A stretch of DNA of 64,000 nt from NCBI RefSeq assembly GCF_014696625.1, contig NZ_JACJQL010000006.1, positions 62,001 to 126,000 of the forward strand. The letters are read 5' to 3'. The DNA comes from Nostoc parmelioides FACHB-3921 (GTDB taxonomy: Bacteria; Cyanobacteriota; Cyanobacteriia; Cyanobacteriales; Nostocaceae). Position numbers and translations under genes: made by a program. The first letter of the stretch is position 1. Each line of letters begins with the position of its first letter. The notes below the pieces were generated by a model, which was given only the letters and a program-made list of their open reading frames with translations, ran no database searches and was not told the DNA's origin. Positions 8,979 to 18,513 of this stretch are shown here, in pieces.

Positions 8979-11900
8979 ATATTAAAGTAGCTAATGAGCG
9001 TGCTTTTACAAGTTTATGGAGAGCGATCGCTCTTTCTCATGGTAGTTTTTCTGTAGCGTTGGTTTACTGTAATTATCGAGTCTTGCAAGAGAAGATACTG
9101 CAACGACTGGATGCAATATCTGTTGAGAATCCCATTCAAAAAGTTGTCTTACCTCCTAACACCAGAAGTCTTTATACCACTCTCCATTTAAATTTACTCC
9201 CCCAACAGCAACAGCCATCAGCTTTGATGGTTTTGGGTTTAGAGTCAGTCGAGGAAATTGACGATTTACTCAGAGCTATTAATCATATCCGAGATGAGTT
9301 TCCCAAACGTCATTCATTTCCGATGATATTTTGGGTGAATGAAGAAGTTTTGCAAAAAGTTATCCGTTTAGCGCCTGATTTCGCCAGTTGGGCGGCGACA
9401 CCGATTCGGTTTGAGATGACAACACCAGAGTTGTTACAATTTCTTCAACAGGAAACAGACTCTTTATTTACCAGAGTCTTACCCAAGAACATAGGACAAC
9501 ACCAACAGCCTCAATTCGGTGATGATTACTCTACTTTAGAGCAGGTCTGGGAACATAGTAATGAACTGCACTATGCTATTGCGGAACTCCATGAGCGTGG
9601 TATTACCTTAGAGCCAGAATTAAACGCCAGTTTAAAATTTGTGTTTGGCTTAGATGATTATGTCAGCGATCGCATTCATCATGCCTTAAATCATTTTCAA
9701 CAAAGTCTGCAAATTTGGCAACGATTGGGGAACGGGGATTGGAAATTGGGGGCTGGGGAAGGGGGTATATCTTTTCCTGTTCGCCCTACTCCTTTATCTT
9801 CCCCAATTCTCAGACAGGGAGTTTTGCAATTATATATAGGGTTATGTTACTGCCGTTTAGCGGAGCAGAATCAGCTAGATAATCGTCGTCATTGGGAAAC
9901 AGCGAAATTCTATTTTCAAGAATGTTTGGAGATTTTTCAGGTAGCTGGAAGACCAGATATAGCATCAGAATTTATTGGTCAATTGGCGGAAGTTTTGGAA
10001 CATCTGCAAGGATGGGATGAATTACAAACCGTTGCAGAAAAAGCACTGGAGTTACACCATACCTACGGTAGTCAAATTCAACTGGCTTGCGATTATGGTT
10101 TTTTGGCGCAGGTGGCGTTACAGCAGTCGCGCTGGGTGCAGGCGAGTATTTTGGCACACGTATCACTATTAAAATTAACTGAGGCGGAAAAGCAGAACGA
10201 TAGTGACCGCCATCATTGCTTATTTCCCTTACTGTTGGCACAAATATATTATTTAGTTTTAGCCAAAGCCCAACAAAACTTAGGTGAACAAGCCGTTGCA
10301 CAGGAATATTTAGATAAAGCAGCCAAAGAATTACCAGCCGCTTTAGAAAATAGCACCCATCAATATGACGCTCATCGTTATATTAGAATGCTGCGGACAT
10401 TGCGATCGCTCTATTTTGAAGCAGGTAGATATCTGGAAGCCTACCGCATCCGCCAAAAACGCCGTTCTGTAGAACAACAGTACGGTTTTCGGGCTTTTAT
10501 TGGTGCGGGAAGACTGCAACCCCAAAGACAAGCAACCAACCCAGCTTTGATGTTACCTTCTGGAAGTAGTAGCATTGCTTTAGAAATCGCCGCTTCTGGT
10601 CGAGAACAGGATATAAATAACTTAATTGGCAGAATTAGCCGGGCTGACCAAAAATTGATTGTGATTCACGGCCCCTCAGGGGTGGGGAAAAGTTCCACTG
10701 TGACAGCTGGTTTAGTCCCAGCGTTACAAAATCGGGCGATCGGTGATCAAATTGCCATGCCTGTGGTACTGCAAGTATACACCGATTGGGTGCGGGAATT
10801 AGGAAAGGCTTTAACTGAGGCTGTGACTCATATTTCCGGAGATGTCAGCATTACGCCAGAGATTTTATCCACACCGACACCAGGGATGGATGTGGGCTAT
10901 GCTCGACCGATGGCGATCGCTGATATATTAGGACAATTACGCCAAAATGCCAACAACCACCTGATCACGGTGCTGATTTTCGACCAGTTTGAAGAATTTT
11001 TCTTTGGATATAGCGATGGCGTTACGCCCACCGTAGGTGATCGTCAACAAAAAAAAGAATTTGATCAATTTCTCAGTCAATGTCTGAATATATCCTTTGT
11101 CAAAATCATTTTCTCCATCAGAGAAGATTATTTACACCGCTTATTAGAATTTAAACATCTTTCTTACCTGGAAGCGGTTAATAATAATATTCTTGATAAA
11201 CAAATCCGTTATCAATTAAATAATTTTTCCCCAGAATATGCCAAAGTCATCATTCAAAAATTAACAGCACGTTCTCAAGTCAATTTGGAACCAGCTTTAA
11301 TTGATGCGGTGATTGAAGATTTATCAACCGAACTAGGAGAAGTCCGCCCCATTGAATTGCAGGTAGTTGGCGCACAAATCCAAGATGAGCGCATTAATAC
11401 CCTAAAACAATATCAGCAATATCGACCAAATAAACTCATAGAAAGATATATCAAAGAACTGATCAAAGAGTGTGGCCCTGAAAATGAGCGTGCGGCTTTA
11501 CTTGTTTTATATTTATTAACAGATGAAAGCAACAAACGACCTTTTAAAACCCGTGCCGAATTAGCTGCTGAATTAGCAGAGTTAGAAGACCCGGAAAAAC
11601 TAGATTTAGTCTTAGATATTTTAGTTAACTCTGGCTTAGTTGTCTTGTTTCCTGATATTCCCGAACGTTATCAACTCATACATGATTATTTAGTCGATTT
11701 GATTCGCTATCTCCAACAACAGGAATCCAGCTTACAAGCACAACTTGACCAACTACGCCGCAAAGTCCAACAAAGTCAAAGTGAAATTGCCCGCCTAAAA
11801 AGCGAACTTAGCCAAAAAAAGCAATATAAACTCACAGATACTCATTTCCAACAGGGTTTAGATTTAGTCACACAATTGCGGGAATTACGTAAGCGAGAAG

Positions 11901-14104
11901 AACTAACTCAACTAGAAATTGAACAATTACGTGCTGAACTCAAAGAAAAGGAATTAACTGCCCAACTAGCCGAAAGCCAGAAACAACAAAGGCTAAGTGA
12001 AGCCAAACTCAATCGTTCGCTGAAAATTGCCCTGACCGCCTCATGTCTCGCCATCTTGGGGTTAAGTGTTTCTATTATTACAGCAGTAGATAGCGAAATT
12101 AAAACCCTCAGCGTCTCTAGCGAAGCCCTGTTTGCTTCCCAAAAAGGTCTTGATGCGGTGAAAGAAGGTGTCAAAGCCGCCAGAAAGCTGCAACGGGCTA
12201 TTTGGGTAGACCCTTACACCAGAGAACAGGTACAAACAGCACTCTATCAAGCCGTTGTGGGAGTGAGGGAATACAACCGTTTAGACGGGCATACCGCAGG
12301 GGTAAACAGCGCTGTTTTTAGCCCTGATGCTTCCCTGATTGCTTCCGCCAGCGCCGATAATACCATCAATCTCTGGCGTAATGATGGCAGCTTAATCAAC
12401 ACCTTATCCAAACATACTAATGTAGTAAATAGCGTCAACTTCAGCCCTGATGGCTTGTTAATTGCCTCTGCTAGCCAAGACAAAACGGTAAAACTGTGGA
12501 ACCGAGTCGGTCAACTAGTAACTACTCTACAAGGGCATGAGGATGTAGTAAATAATGCTAGTTTTAGTCCCGATGGTTCCCTGATTGCTTCCGCCAGTAG
12601 CGACAAGAGTGTAAAACTATGGAGTCGAGAAGGAAAATTACTCAAAACTTTATCAGGTCATAATGATGCAGTCTTGGGAATAGCTTGGACACCAGATGGT
12701 CAAACTCTCACTTCCGTAGGTGCTGACAAAAACATCAACTTTTGGAGTCGGGATGGTCAACTACTCAAAACCTGGAAAGGACATGATGATGCAATCTTGG
12801 GTGTAGCTTGGTCGCCCAATGGGGAAATACTCGCCACCGCCAGTTTTGATAAGACTATTAAACTGTGGAATCGCCAAGGTAATTTATTAAAAACCCTATC
12901 AGGACACACGGCGGGAGTCACAGCCGTCACCTTTAGCCCTAACGGTCAAACTATCGCTTCCGCCAGTGTTGATGCAACCCTGAAACTTTGGAGTCCTGGC
13001 GGTTTGCTGTTGGGAACCTTAAAGGGTCATAACAGTTGGGTAAATAGTGTTAGTTTTAGCCCTGACGGCCGCACCTTCGCCTCTGGTAGCCGAGATAAAA
13101 CAGTGACACTATGGCGCTGGGATGAAGTGCTATTACGAAACCCCAACGGTGATGGTAACGACTGGGTGACAAGTATTAGCTTTAGTCCTGATGGTGAGAC
13201 TTTGGCGGCGGCGAGTCGAGACCAAACTGTCAAAATTTTATCTCGGCAAGGGAAACTATTAAACACCTTCAAAGGGCATACAGGGTCAATTTGGGGCGTA
13301 GCGTGGTCGCCAAATCGGCAGATGATAGCCTCAGCCAGTAAAGATCAAACAGTGAAATTATGGAATCGAGATGGCAAATTATTACGTACCTTACGAGGTC
13401 ATCAAGATGCAGTTTTAGCTGTAGCCTGGTCGTCGGATAGTCAGGTAATAGCTTCTGCTAGTAAAGATAAAATGGTGAAACTCTGGAGTCGAGACGGGCA
13501 AATACTCCACACCTTACAAGGTCATACTGATGCAGTCAATTGGGTCAGTTTTAGCCCTGATGGTAAATTGTTAGCCTCCGTCAGCGATGATACCACCGTG
13601 AAGTTATGGAATCGAGACGGTCAACTACTCCACACCCTCAAGGAACATAGCCGCCGGGTAAATGGGGTAGCATGGTCGCCAGATGGGCAAATTGTAGCTT
13701 CTGCCAGCATCGACGGGACAGTCAAGCTGTGGAATCGGGATGGTAGCTTGTTAAGAAATTTATCGGGTGATGGTGATAGTTTTATTAGTGTCAGTTTTAG
13801 CCCTGACGGTAAAATGTTAGCGGCTAATAGTGATGATCAAATCAGGCTTTGGAACCAGAAAGGCACATTGCTAATGGTTTTAAAAGGCGACAAAGATGAA
13901 TTAACCAGTGTTACCTTCAGTCCCGACAGTCAAATTTTGGCAGCAGGCGGGGGCAATGGTCAAGTGATTTTCCAGAATTTAGCGGAAATTAAACTCGAAA
14001 ATTTACTAGCGCGGGGGTGTAATTTACTACAAGATTATTTAAAAACTAATCTGGATGTGACAAAAAGCGATCGCACCTTATGCCCCAATACTAACAACAG
14101 GTGA
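8954..14104 (+). CDS. Giant STAND NTPase with TPR-like region, membrane helix and 14 WD40 repeats
   Basis: A 1716-aa protein. Residues 1-200 resemble an ATPase-like domain without a P-loop; about 210-520 are helical TPR-like repeats; the NTPase follows with Walker [11 protein letters not shown] (about 575) and Walker [13 protein letters not shown] (about 675), the DQFEE form typical of nSTAND1; a winged-helix-like segment ends near 915. Residues 915-1020 form a Gln/Glu-rich coiled coil, about 1027-1047 a hydrophobic helix ([20 protein letters not shown]), and 1109-1680 hold 14 WD40 repeats, enough for two seven-blade propellers. STAND NTPases are signal-activated switches in regulation, cell death or anti-phage defence; the WD40 part is the likely sensor. 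The start overlaps the upstream ATPase gene. Confidence 0.88.
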   Translation: MVEGHPSVDIKVANERAFTSLWRAIALSHGSFSVALVYCNYRVLQEKILQRLDAISVENPIQKVVLPPNTRSLYTTLHLNLLPQQQQPSALMVLGLESVEEIDDLLRAINHIRDEFPKRHSFPMIFWVNEEVLQKVIRLAPDFASWAATPIRFEMTTPELLQFLQQETDSLFTRVLPKNIGQHQQPQFGDDYSTLEQVWEHSNELHYAIAELHERGITLEPELNASLKFVFGLDDYVSDRIHHALNHFQQSLQIWQRLGNGDWKLGAGEGGISFPVRPTPLSSPILRQGVLQLYIGLCYCRLAEQNQLDNRRHWETAKFYFQECLEIFQVAGRPDIASEFIGQLAEVLEHLQGWDELQTVAEKALELHHTYGSQIQLACDYGFLAQVALQQSRWVQASILAHVSLLKLTEAEKQNDSDRHHCLFPLLLAQIYYLVLAKAQQNLGEQAVAQEYLDKAAKELPAALENSTHQYDAHRYIRMLRTLRSLYFEAGRYLEAYRIRQKRRSVEQQYGFRAFIGAGRLQPQRQATNPALMLPSGSSSIALEIAASGREQDINNLIGRISRADQKLIVIHGPSGVGKSSTVTAGLVPALQNRAIGDQIAMPVVLQVYTDWVRELGKALTEAVTHISGDVSITPEILSTPTPGMDVGYARPMAIADILGQLRQNANNHLITVLIFDQFEEFFFGYSDGVTPTVGDRQQKKEFDQFLSQCLNISFVKIIFSIREDYLHRLLEFKHLSYLEAVNNNILDKQIRYQLNNFSPEYAKVIIQKLTARSQVNLEPALIDAVIEDLSTELGEVRPIELQVVGAQIQDERINTLKQYQQYRPNKLIERYIKELIKECGPENERAALLVLYLLTDESNKRPFKTRAELAAELAELEDPEKLDLVLDILVNSGLVVLFPDIPERYQLIHDYLVDLIRYLQQQESSLQAQLDQLRRKVQQSQSEIARLKSELSQKKQYKLTDTHFQQGLDLVTQLRELRKREELTQLEIEQLRAELKEKELTAQLAESQKQQRLSEAKLNRSLKIALTASCLAILGLSVSIITAVDSEIKTLSVSSEALFASQKGLDAVKEGVKAARKLQRAIWVDPYTREQVQTALYQAVVGVREYNRLDGHTAGVNSAVFSPDASLIASASADNTINLWRNDGSLINTLSKHTNVVNSVNFSPDGLLIASASQDKTVKLWNRVGQLVTTLQGHEDVVNNASFSPDGSLIASASSDKSVKLWSREGKLLKTLSGHNDAVLGIAWTPDGQTLTSVGADKNINFWSRDGQLLKTWKGHDDAILGVAWSPNGEILATASFDKTIKLWNRQGNLLKTLSGHTAGVTAVTFSPNGQTIASASVDATLKLWSPGGLLLGTLKGHNSWVNSVSFSPDGRTFASGSRDKTVTLWRWDEVLLRNPNGDGNDWVTSISFSPDGETLAAASRDQTVKILSRQGKLLNTFKGHTGSIWGVAWSPNRQMIASASKDQTVKLWNRDGKLLRTLRGHQDAVLAVAWSSDSQVIASASKDKMVKLWSRDGQILHTLQGHTDAVNWVSFSPDGKLLASVSDDTTVKLWNRDGQLLHTLKEHSRRVNGVAWSPDGQIVASASIDGTVKLWNRDGSLLRNLSGDGDSFISVSFSPDGKMLAANSDDQIRLWNQKGTLLMVLKGDKDELTSVTFSPDSQILAAGGGNGQVIFQNLAEIKLENLLARGCNLLQDYLKTNLDVTKSDRTLCPNTNNR
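9722..9812. repeat. Intergenic-type repeat inserted in frame in the STAND gene
   Basis: A G-rich arm (GGGGATTGG, ATTGGGGGCTGGGGAAG) faces a C-rich arm (CTTCCCCAATTCTC), the same motif family seen between genes in this genome. It adds about 30 residues (after [12 protein letters not shown], before [10 protein letters not shown]) between two TPR-like helices without breaking the frame. Confidence 0.55.
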
Positions 14105-14166
14105 GACTATTGACTGTTGACCGTTGACTCTTTATTTTGAATTTTGAATTTTGAATTTTGAATTGA
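14105..14166. repeat. Heptamer repeats after the STAND gene
   Basis: Units GACTGTTGACCGTTGACT followed by four copies of TTTTGAA/ATTTTGA fill the short convergent gap between the STAND gene and murG. Confidence 0.7.
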
Positions 14167-14167
14167 A

Positions 14168-15241
14168 TCATCTCTCCACAACTTCCCTCACGAGAATTGC
14201 CAACTTATCAGCACTATCAGGAACAGCGATCGCCTTGGCATTTTCCCCCATTTTGGCTAACTCTGCGGGGGACTGTAATAAATTTAAAACTTGAGTTTGC
14301 AATAACTCTGCTGTCAAATCAGCTTGCTTAAAGCTTAAAGCTGCACCAGCTTTGGTAAATACCTCAGCGTTGTAAGATTGATGGTCTTCCGCCGCAAAGG
14401 GATAGGGAATCAAAATTGCTGGTGTGCCACACACAGCCAATTCTGTTAAGCTACCAGCACCAGAACGGCTAATTGCTAAACTAGCCCGTTGCAGCAAGGC
14501 GGCCATATTGTCGTAGAAGGGTAATTCTATATATTGGGGATGCTTGAGACTATCAACATCAGGATCGCGATCGCCTGTTAAATGTACCACGTAAGCCCCA
14601 GCCTCAAACCAAGCTGGAGCCGCTTGACGCACTAACTGATTCACCGCCACCGCCCCTTGGCTACCCCCAAACACCACAATTACAGGGACATCCCCAGGAA
14701 TGGCTAAATCTAGTTGCGAATTATTACCGAGATTTAAGAATTGCGATCGCACTGGAGTACCCACACAAACATTCGTAGCACGGGGTAAATACTTCGCAGC
14801 CGCATCAAATCCTAAGGCGACTACACTACACCAAGGGCCAAAAAAGCGGGTAACTTTGCCGGGTAAAGCGTTCGATTCATGAAAAATTACAGGTAAACCC
14901 AGAGAACGGGCTGCAATCACTGCTGGCCCGGCGATATATCCCCCTGTGGTGACAACTCCTTGAAAATTACCTTGTTTCAACAGTCGGCGGACTTTTAGAA
15001 TCGAACCGATCAGTTTACCTAATATGACTAAAGATGACAGTCCCAAGCCTTGCTGAAACCCTTCGACTGCAATAGTATTCAAAGGATATTGTTTAGGGAC
15101 TAGCTGAGTCTCTAGGCGATTGGGGACACCAAGCCATTCAATCTCATAGTCTGGTAATTTTTCTGCCAGTGCGATCGCCGGAAACAAGTGTCCACCAGTC
15201 CCACTGGCAGCTATTAGTAATTTTATCGGTGCGTTTACCAT
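14168..15241 (-). CDS. murG: MurG, lipid II synthase glycosyltransferase
   Basis: A 357-aa GT28 enzyme that transfers GlcNAc from UDP-GlcNAc to lipid I, giving lipid II for peptidoglycan synthesis at the inner face of the plasma membrane. Seen: the N-terminal IAASGTGGHLFPAIALAEKL loop, GYIAGPAVIAA, IFHESNALPGKVTRF, the C-domain VFGGSQGAVAVN and the donor-binding SRSGAGSLTELAVCGTPAILIPYPFA. Length and motif order are normal. It is convergent with the STAND gene and not in a division/cell-wall cluster here. Confidence 0.96.
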   Translation of the reverse strand: MVNAPIKLLIAASGTGGHLFPAIALAEKLPDYEIEWLGVPNRLETQLVPKQYPLNTIAVEGFQQGLGLSSLVILGKLIGSILKVRRLLKQGNFQGVVTTGGYIAGPAVIAARSLGLPVIFHESNALPGKVTRFFGPWCSVVALGFDAAAKYLPRATNVCVGTPVRSQFLNLGNNSQLDLAIPGDVPVIVVFGGSQGAVAVNQLVRQAAPAWFEAGAYVVHLTGDRDPDVDSLKHPQYIELPFYDNMAALLQRASLAISRSGAGSLTELAVCGTPAILIPYPFAAEDHQSYNAEVFTKAGAALSFKQADLTAELLQTQVLNLLQSPAELAKMGENAKAIAVPDSADKLAILVREVVER

Positions 15242-15325
15242 GCAAAGTCTACCGTTTAGCGCCTAGCTTAACTAAGATAAAACAATTTCCTGTCCTTCTC
15301 CACTCCCATCAGTAAACTCTTCGCT

Positions 15326-16150
15326 ATGACAAAGATGATTTTTTTGTTACTGAAACGCCAAAGTAGATTTCCTCGTAGCATTTGGCTGATTTTGTGTATT
15401 TTATCCTTGGGTCTCGTCAACATTTGGCAACCTACCCAAGCCATCGAAGTAGCTCAAAGCAGAACTACCCAAAACGCCCCTACTGAATTAAAAAGTCTGT
15501 TGACGCAAATTGATGCTGCGGCTAGTAAAGGGGATATTAAAGGAGTATTACAGTTTTATACCCCCACTTTCACTCATGGGGATGGGTTAAACCGCCAAAC
15601 TCTGGAACAAGCCTTAGTAAAATTTTGGCAGCGTTACCCCAAATTGCAATACACCACACAACTACAGTCATGGAAGTCTGAAGGTAACGCTATTATCGCA
15701 GAAACTGTTACTAACATCACTGGTTCAGCGTCAGGAAATAATAACTTGGCTCTTAATGCCACTGTTAGATCCCGTCAGCGTATTACAGGCGGAAAAATCT
15801 CCCGCCAAGAAATTCTAGCGGAACGTACCTTAATTACTTCTGGTAACAAACCACCCCAAGTAGATGTTAAATTACCACAACAGGTAAAAGTTGGACAGCA
15901 GTATAATTTTGATGCGATCGTCCAAGAACCTTTGGGGGAAGATTTGCTATTGGGAACCGCACTAGAAGAAGCGATTCAACCTGCCAAATATCTCAACCCC
16001 ACATCCGTAGATTTGCAATTACTCAATTCCGGTGGTCTTTTTAAAGTAGGACGCGCCCCATCCACCCCAGGTAATCGCTGGATTTCCGCCGTTATCCTCC
16101 GTGGCGGTGGTATGACAATGGTGACACAGCGTTTACAAGTGGTGAGATAG
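15326..16150 (+). CDS. Exported/membrane-anchored protein with NTF2-like domain
   Basis: A 274-aa protein. An N-terminal hydrophobic segment (SIWLILCILSLGLVNIW) acts as signal or anchor. Residues about 50-160 look like a SnoaL/NTF2-like domain (LLTQIDAAASKGDIKGVLQF, THGDGLNRQTLEQALVKFW, then alternating strands). The C-terminal part is beta-rich. Family function is unknown; cyanobacteria carry homologues as nuclear transport factor 2-like proteins. It is divergent from murG with an 84-bp gap. Confidence 0.65.
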   Translation: MTKMIFLLLKRQSRFPRSIWLILCILSLGLVNIWQPTQAIEVAQSRTTQNAPTELKSLLTQIDAAASKGDIKGVLQFYTPTFTHGDGLNRQTLEQALVKFWQRYPKLQYTTQLQSWKSEGNAIIAETVTNITGSASGNNNLALNATVRSRQRITGGKISRQEILAERTLITSGNKPPQVDVKLPQQVKVGQQYNFDAIVQEPLGEDLLLGTALEEAIQPAKYLNPTSVDLQLLNSGGLFKVGRAPSTPGNRWISAVILRGGGMTMVTQRLQVVR

Positions 16151-16160
16151 TAGTAGGTGG

Positions 16161-16247
16161 GTCAATAGTCAATAGTCTGTAGTTGACTGTTGACTGTTGA
16201 CTATTGACTATTGACTATTGACTATTGACTATTGACCATTGACTCTT
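16161..16247. repeat. TTGACTA heptamer tandem array abutting a start codon
   Basis: About a dozen near-perfect 7-bp units (ATTGACT/GTTGACT) occupy the whole gap between the NTF2-like gene and the SDR gene and end six bases before its ATG. The array displaces any normal Shine-Dalgarno region. Confidence 0.85.
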
Positions 16248-16252
16248 AACCT

Positions 16253-17026
16253 ATGATTTCCCTGAAGAATCAAATTGTTTTGATTACCGGCGCAAGTAGT
16301 GGGATTGGTAATGCTTGCGCTAGGATTTTTGCTGGTGCGGGTGCAAAACTGATCTTGGCGGCGCGACGGTTGGAAAGGTTGCAACAGTTGGCTGATGAAC
16401 TAAATCAAGATTTTGGTGTAGAGACTCACTTATTACAGTTAGATGTGCGCGATCGCCCTCATGTTGAATCTGCTATCACTAGTTTACCCCCAGCTTGGTC
16501 GGCAATTGATATTCTCATTAATAACGCTGGTCTCAGTCGCGGTTTAGATAAGCTTTATGAAGGCGACTTTCAAGACTGGGAAGAGATGATTGATACCAAC
16601 GTTAAAGGTCTGCTTTATCTAACCCGTTATGTGGTTCCAGGAATGGTAAGTCGTGGCCGTGGTCATGTCATCAACCTTGGTTCCATCGCCGGACATCAAA
16701 CCTATCCTGGTGGTAATGTTTATTGTGGGACAAAAGCCGCCGTCAAGGCAATTTCCGAGGGCTTAAAACAAGATTTGTTAGGTACTCCAGTACGGGTAAC
16801 TTCTGTTGACCCTGGTATGGTGGAAACAGAATTTAGCGAAGTCCGTTTTCATGGTGATACAGAACGGGCGAAAAAAGTTTACCAAGGAGTCAACCCACTA
16901 ACACCAGAGGATGTTGCTGATGTCATCTTTTTTTGCGCCACGCGATCGCCTCATGTCAATATTAACGAAGTCATACTCATGCCTGTTGACCAAGCCAGCG
17001 CCACATTAGTCAGTCGCAAATCATAA
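16253..17026 (+). CDS. SDR-family NADP-dependent dehydrogenase, YdfG-like
   Basis: A 257-aa classical short-chain dehydrogenase. Cofactor motif VLITGASSGIGNACARIF, NNAG (residues about 90-93), catalytic Ser in INLGSIAGHQTYPGGNVY and the Y-x3-K pair in VYCGTKAAVKA. The C-terminus HVNINEVILMPVDQA is characteristic of the YdfG group (3-hydroxy acid / L-allo-threonine dehydrogenases), so an NADP-dependent oxidation of small hydroxy acids is the best guess. Normal length. A heptamer array runs up to its start. Confidence 0.85.
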   Translation: MISLKNQIVLITGASSGIGNACARIFAGAGAKLILAARRLERLQQLADELNQDFGVETHLLQLDVRDRPHVESAITSLPPAWSAIDILINNAGLSRGLDKLYEGDFQDWEEMIDTNVKGLLYLTRYVVPGMVSRGRGHVINLGSIAGHQTYPGGNVYCGTKAAVKAISEGLKQDLLGTPVRVTSVDPGMVETEFSEVRFHGDTERAKKVYQGVNPLTPEDVADVIFFCATRSPHVNINEVILMPVDQASATLVSRKS

Positions 17027-17122
17027 CCTACTTTCATCACTTAAGCTACTCTTGCTTGAACTTGCAAATCTTTTCGTGTTAACAGTTAACCGTCAACAGC
17101 TATACTTGCTTCGACCAAAATC

Positions 17123-17827
17123 CTATAATCGACTCTTTGTAGGTATCACAATCATGGCAAAATAAGGCACTTCAGACGGATCAACTTCATCTAAAGGTAC
17201 AATCCTTTGCTGTGTCGTTGTTGCTCGCTCGATATACAATGCCCGTGATACTAGTCCTAATTGATGTAGGATATCGCGCACTTTGGTAAAGTGGCGACCT
17301 AGTTTCATAATGGCGGCTGCATCAGTTGTCAGCAATTTGGAAGTGAGTTCTTCGGCTGGGAGGGGTGCGGGTAGTACTGTGAGAATATCGTTGTAGTAGG
17401 TGAAGGGTACACCCAAGGAAACGGGACAAGCCATCAGTGAGGAAACGCCGGGGACGACTTCAGTTTGGTATTTTTCAGAAAGGCGTGTAAATACATACAT
17501 GAATGAACCGTAAAAAAACGGGTCGCCTTCACACACCACTACTACATCTCGTCCGGCTGCTAGATGTTCGGCTATGGGTGCAACTTCTTGGTCGTAGATT
17601 TCCTGGGCTTTTTCTGGTTCTAAAGCGCGGGGGAGGTGATAGGCTACTTCGATTTGTTCACCTGTGAGATATTGGGAAACGATCGCTCGCGCTATACTTT
17701 CTTTATCTGTGGCTGATTGATAGGCGATAACGGGAGCAGCACGTAGTAACCGTAATGCTTTCAGGGTCAATAATTCGGGGTCTCCTGGCCCTACACCCAC
17801 CCCATAGAGACGACCTTTAGCTGTCAT
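17123..17827 (-). CDS. cobI: Precorrin-2 C20-methyltransferase CobI
   Basis: A 234-aa tetrapyrrole methylase (TP_methylase family) that methylates precorrin-2 at C20 with SAM in corrin-ring synthesis. Seen: GVGVGPGDPELLTLKALRLL at the N-terminus, the DVVVVCEGDPFFYGSF glycine-rich loop, EVVPGVSSLMACP and the C-terminal PYFAMIVIP. The ATG lies 2 bp after the cobH stop, so cobG-cobH-cobI form one operon behind a cobalamin riboswitch. Confidence 0.95.
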   Translation of the reverse strand: MTAKGRLYGVGVGPGDPELLTLKALRLLRAAPVIAYQSATDKESIARAIVSQYLTGEQIEVAYHLPRALEPEKAQEIYDQEVAPIAEHLAAGRDVVVVCEGDPFFYGSFMYVFTRLSEKYQTEVVPGVSSLMACPVSLGVPFTYYNDILTVLPAPLPAEELTSKLLTTDAAAIMKLGRHFTKVRDILHQLGLVSRALYIERATTTQQRIVPLDEVDPSEVPYFAMIVIPTKSRL

Positions 17828-17829
17828 GA

Positions 17830-18456
17830 TTATTCTTCCTCCGTTGCCAGGGCGTTAACTGCGGCGGCGGCGATCGCACTCCCACCCCGCCGACCATGTA
17901 AAGTCATATATGGGATATTACGGCTATCTGCTGCCAATGCTGCTTTTGATTCAGCCGCACCCACAAACCCGACGGGGAAACCCAAGATTAAGGCAGGTTT
18001 AGGGCATCCTGCATCTAGCATTTCCAATAAGCGAAATAGGGCTGTAGGTGCATTCCCAATGGAGACAACTGCCCCTTCTAGATGGGGTATCCACAATTCC
18101 AAAGCTGCCGCCGAACGTGTATTACCCAATTTTTTTGCTAGTTCTGGCACTTCTGGTTCATTCAAGGTACAGATAACTTGGTTGTCAGCAGGTAAGCGCC
18201 GCCTTGTCACCCCGTCGGCTACCATACGGCAATCACACAAAATCGGTGCGCCGGCTGCTAGTGCTGCCCTGCCTGACTGTGCTGCTGTGGCTGAATATCC
18301 CAAATCTGTGACAATATCTGTCATTCCACAGGCATGAATCAGGCGTACTGCCACTTTTGCTATATCTGGCGGGAGTATATCTAGGTTTGCTTCCGACCGG
18401 ATGATAGCAAAGGAATTGCGGTAGATTTCATTAGCATCGTGGATGTAGTCAGACAT
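17830..18456 (-). CDS. cobH: Precorrin-8X methylmutase CobH/CbiC
   Basis: A 208-aa protein of the CobH/CbiC family, which moves the C11 methyl group to C12 to give hydrogenobyrinate/cobyrinate. Seen: the acid-base histidine in VRLIHACGMTDI (about residue 43), ILCDCRMVADGVTR, SIGNAPTALFRLLEML and LILGFPVGFVGAAESK. Full length. It sits 57 bp after cobG and 2 bp before cobI. Confidence 0.95.
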   Translation of the reverse strand: MSDYIHDANEIYRNSFAIIRSEANLDILPPDIAKVAVRLIHACGMTDIVTDLGYSATAAQSGRAALAAGAPILCDCRMVADGVTRRRLPADNQVICTLNEPEVPELAKKLGNTRSAAALELWIPHLEGAVVSIGNAPTALFRLLEMLDAGCPKPALILGFPVGFVGAAESKAALAADSRNIPYMTLHGRRGGSAIAAAAVNALATEEE

Positions 18457-18513
18457 GGGATTTGCTTGAGGAAATAACTGCTTTAGTTGGGGTGTCTCAT
18501 AGTGGTTAGCGAA

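Noticed and set aside
9972..13272. Several leftward frames opposite the STAND gene
   Set aside because: Mirror frames of a long coding region with WD40 repeats; no independent signals.
16161..16247. Heptamer array considered as CRISPR
   Set aside because: Units are 7 bp with no spacers; this is a short tandem repeat.
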